8,252 nucleotides of DNA from Desulfobacterales bacterium. Lineage in GTDB: Bacteria; Desulfobacterota; Desulfobacteria; Desulfobacterales; UBA11574. The notes under the pieces were generated by a model, which was not told the origin of the DNA, searched no databases, and saw only the letters and a list, made by a program, of their open reading frames with translations. The position numbers and the translations under genes were made by a program. Position 1 is the stretch's first letter. Every line of letters begins with the position of its first letter. Of this stretch, positions 5,970-8,252 are shown in pieces. The stretch is from assembly GCA_030145595.1 (NCBI GenBank), contig JAQYVG010000153.1, forward strand, positions 1 through 8,252. Direction: 5' to 3'.

Positions 5970-5990
5970 AAAATAGCCATTTATGAATGG
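5970..5990 (-). terminator. Weak terminator candidate after the P5C dehydrogenase gene
   Basis: Read on the minus strand, CCATT-CATA-AATGG forms a 5-bp stem with a 4-base loop, followed by CTATTTT. It starts about 19 bases after the TAA of the dehydrogenase gene, the right place and orientation for an intrinsic terminator. The stem has only two G-C pairs at its base and the T run is short, so termination would be inefficient. Confidence 0.3.
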
Positions 5991-6008
5991 AAACTAATGA
6001 AATGCGGG

Positions 6009-8252
6009 TTAAGCTCTTTCTCCCATGTTCCCATAGCGGTGGTAATCGTTGCAGATGCTTTGTTCCTTAAAATACTGCAAAAGCTCGATGCGGCCTTCCA
6101 TCATTACCGGTGTTCGCGAGATATAGAAGCCGGTCTTGGCCGCAGCCTGGAAGACCTCATCAGGCACCCGGTCGGGCGCTGCATAGCGGATACGCTGGGA
6201 TTCGGGTATGATCGCAATAAGGTCTTGGTCGGAATGTTCCGTTACAGCAGCCTCATTTAGAAAACGCCGGCCCGTTTTGCCCGCCATAAATTCGGTCACC
6301 TTGTTGTTCAATCCTTTAGTAATACTGATCAACAGTTCGCATCCTGAAATCTGTACGGCGGCCACTCTGGCCAGAACATCGAAAAGGCTGTCATCAGGAT
6401 GGATACGGACCACAACCCTGCCGACGGGCAAATAACGGATTATGTTGTCCTGCCCCCGCAGGTGGAAGTAATCTTTTTCTTGAGAAAATTCCTGCTCCCA
6501 ATGGTAAAGGTAACTTTTTACGGCCCGGATGGTTTTGATCAGGTCGGTTTTAAATTCGGTCAGCCGGCCCCAATTCAGCTTTTGCTTCCATTCATTGGAA
6601 AGCCGCAGCAGTCTATGATCGTTTTGAATTACGCCGGCCAAAGGAAAATCTACATCTTCAAAATTCATAAACTGGGATACATAGTTGGGGCCGCCGGCCT
6701 TGATCCCGGCGCCCAGGGCTGATTTGCCCATGCCGCCGAAGGGCTGGCGCAACACAATGGCGCCGGTAGTGCCCCGGTTGATATATAGATTGCCGGCCAT
6801 GATACGCTCCTGCCAGTATTGCTGTTCCCGGCTGTCCAGGCTCTCGAGCCCCGCCGTCAAGCCATAGCCGGTCTGATTTACCATCTCAATGGCTTCATCC
6901 AGATTTTCAGCACGCATCACTCCTAAAAGCGGGCCGAAAAATTCGGTGGTATGGGTGTAGCTGCCCGGCTGTACCCCCCATTTGATGCCCGGGGTCCACA
7001 TACAGGAGTTGTTGCCGATATTCTCAGGTTTCAAGGCCCAGGATTCTCCGGGCTCGAGTTCTGTCAGGGCTCTTTTCAGATCACCTGCCGGAGGATGGAT
7101 CAACGGGCCCATTTTGTTTTCAAAGTTCCAGGCCGATCCCGGCAGATAGTTGCGAGCGGCATCGATAAGCTGCTTGCGAAAATCCGGATCTTGGTACACT
7201 TCCTTTACCAGGATCAACAACGACGTTGCGCTGCACTTTTGGCCGCAATGTCCAAAGGCCGAGTGGAGCACATTTTTAATAGCCTGGCCCCTGTCTGACA
7301 TGGCGGTAACAATGGTGGCGTTTTTGCCGCCGGTTTCTGCGGCCAGGTATAGCCCGGGCCTCTGTTTCAAAATAGTCATACCGGTAGCGGTGCCGCCGGT
7401 CAGGATAATGAAATCAACATCAGGATGGTTGGCAAGTTTTGCTCCTGTTGTCGAACCTGAACAGGGGAGAAACTGCAACACATTTTTGGAAATGCCGGCA
7501 TTCCAAAAGCATTGACATAACCTCCAGGCAGAAAGGACCGCGGCTGAGGCCGGTTTATAAATGACTGTGTTGCCGGCGGCCAGAGAAGCCGTAATTCCGC
7601 CGCCGGGGATGGCGACGGGAAAATTCCACGGGGAAATAACCAGGCCGACGCCTTTACCGCTGCATTTTACATTAGCAAAATCCGTAAGCGCTTTGGCAGA
7701 AAAGGGATAATATTCCGCAAAGTCGACGGCTTCAGAGACTTCCACATCGGCTTCAGTGAAAATCTTGCCGGTATTGGCGGCGACAGCTCCGATGAGATCT
7801 CCCCTGGCTTTGCGAATTTGACCGGCAACCTTGGAAAGGATTTTGTGACGTGCTTGCATGCTTTTGCGCCGCCAGCCGTCCGGATCGGTTCCGGCAGCAG
7901 CCAGTGCCTGGTCCACATCTTCAGCAACGGCCTCGATATAGGTGGCTGCACAGACTTTTTCAGGAAGCTGAGAATGATCCCAACACTTTTTTTTAGGCCG
8001 GCCTGTGTAAATCTCTTGGCCGGCAACAACCAGAGGAATGTGTAAAGGCGTATCCGTGGGTGACTTTTTCCATTTGTCCCGTACGGTTTCTGCCCACTTA
8101 CGGTTGGCGGCCAGGGACCAGTCCGTGTCCGGCTCGTTGTCAAATTCGTTTTCATAAAAGGTTCCCATTTTATCAGAGAACTTTTCCTTGGTCCGGTCCT
8201 GTATCCGATTAGGAGTTTTAGAAGGATTATTGCGGTGATGGTAAGACGCGAC
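6009..8252 (-). CDS. putA: PutA-type L-glutamate gamma-semialdehyde (P5C) dehydrogenase, 5' end outside the window
   Basis: This is an NAD-dependent aldehyde dehydrogenase oxidising glutamate semialdehyde (hydrolysed P5C) to glutamate, the second step of proline catabolism. Counting from the Met at 8168 (719 residues), the motifs are SPWNFPVAIPGG (179-190; N182), the cofactor segment ILTGGTATG (255-263), general base E278 in AAETGGKN, nucleophile C312 in GHCGQKCSA, and TEFFGPLLGV (408-417). The PutA-like segment NEPDTDWSLAANR (11-23) precedes the domain. About 520-719 form an extra C-terminal domain with GQDNIIRYLPVGRVVVR (572-588), ending in the motif EQSICNDYHRYGNMGER (702-718), as in long PutA proteins. 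The frame stays open for 28 more codons to the window edge, and no Shine-Dalgarno sequence is suitably placed before 8168. An upstream proline dehydrogenase domain is therefore likely, but it is not seen. A stand-alone dehydrogenase is the alternative. Confidence 0.88.
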   Translation of the reverse strand, partial: VASYHHRNNPSKTPNRIQDRTKEKFSDKMGTFYENEFDNEPDTDWSLAANRKWAETVRDKWKKSPTDTPLHIPLVVAGQEIYTGRPKKKCWDHSQLPEKVCAATYIEAVAEDVDQALAAAGTDPDGWRRKSMQARHKILSKVAGQIRKARGDLIGAVAANTGKIFTEADVEVSEAVDFAEYYPFSAKALTDFANVKCSGKGVGLVISPWNFPVAIPGGGITASLAAGNTVIYKPASAAVLSAWRLCQCFWNAGISKNVLQFLPCSGSTTGAKLANHPDVDFIILTGGTATGMTILKQRPGLYLAAETGGKNATIVTAMSDRGQAIKNVLHSAFGHCGQKCSATSLLILVKEVYQDPDFRKQLIDAARNYLPGSAWNFENKMGPLIHPPAGDLKRALTELEPGESWALKPENIGNNSCMWTPGIKWGVQPGSYTHTTEFFGPLLGVMRAENLDEAIEMVNQTGYGLTAGLESLDSREQQYWQERIMAGNLYINRGTTGAIVLRQPFGGMGKSALGAGIKAGGPNYVSQFMNFEDVDFPLAGVIQNDHRLLRLSNEWKQKLNWGRLTEFKTDLIKTIRAVKSYLYHWEQEFSQEKDYFHLRGQDNIIRYLPVGRVVVRIHPDDSLFDVLARVAAVQISGCELLISITKGLNNKVTEFMAGKTGRRFLNEAAVTEHSDQDLIAIIPESQRIRYAAPDRVPDEVFQAAAKTGFYISRTPVMMEGRIELLQYFKEQSICNDYHRYGNMGERA

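Overview
The window looks like chromosomal DNA of a Gram-negative bacterium of mid-range GC, most plausibly a Desulfobacterota-type (sulfate-reducer-like) or similar anaerobe. This is inference from the gene types: a MalT-like LuxR-family STAND regulator with a small companion protein, a PutA-type pyrroline-5-carboxylate dehydrogenase with the extra C-terminal domain, a DUF4143 ATPase and an MNT/HEPN remnant. There is no rRNA, tRNA, CRISPR array or transposase gene.

Layout. From 4011 down to the left edge everything is on the minus strand. In transcription order it holds a 910-residue MalT-like LuxR regulator (4011-1279), a possible 22-codon micro-ORF overlapping its stop, a minimal nucleotidyltransferase of the MNT antitoxin type (1028-702), a 35-codon relic of a HEPN-type gene overlapping that stop (721-614), an 85-residue small protein (399-142), and the first 17 codons of an exported or membrane-anchored protein running off the left edge (51-1). 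On the plus strand, 4410-5666 encodes a complete AAA-type ATPase with a DUF4143 C-terminal half. At the right, 8252-6009 on the minus strand carries the P5C dehydrogenase and C-terminal domains of what is probably a PutA-type protein, cut by the window edge.

Between 4012 and 4409 two divergent, well-formed sigma70-type promoters face away from each other, one for the LuxR regulator and one for the ATPase. The ATPase promoter predicts a transcript starting at or next to its ATG, so a leaderless mRNA is likely. Between 5667 and 6008 there is no credible gene. That stretch holds an 8-bp inverted repeat and a roughly 206-bp structured element bounded by imperfect direct repeats, with an internal inverted copy of the same motif.

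Working model. The LuxR/STAND protein probably controls the 85-residue protein and the exported protein; paired direct repeats upstream of the 85-residue gene are candidate operators. The MNT gene lies between regulator and target and has lost most of its HEPN partner, which suggests a decayed toxin-antitoxin insertion. No wholly new system is evident. The items most worth a second look are the regulator/small protein/exported protein module with its repeat sites, the orphaned antitoxin, the leaderless ATPase and the structured intergenic element.
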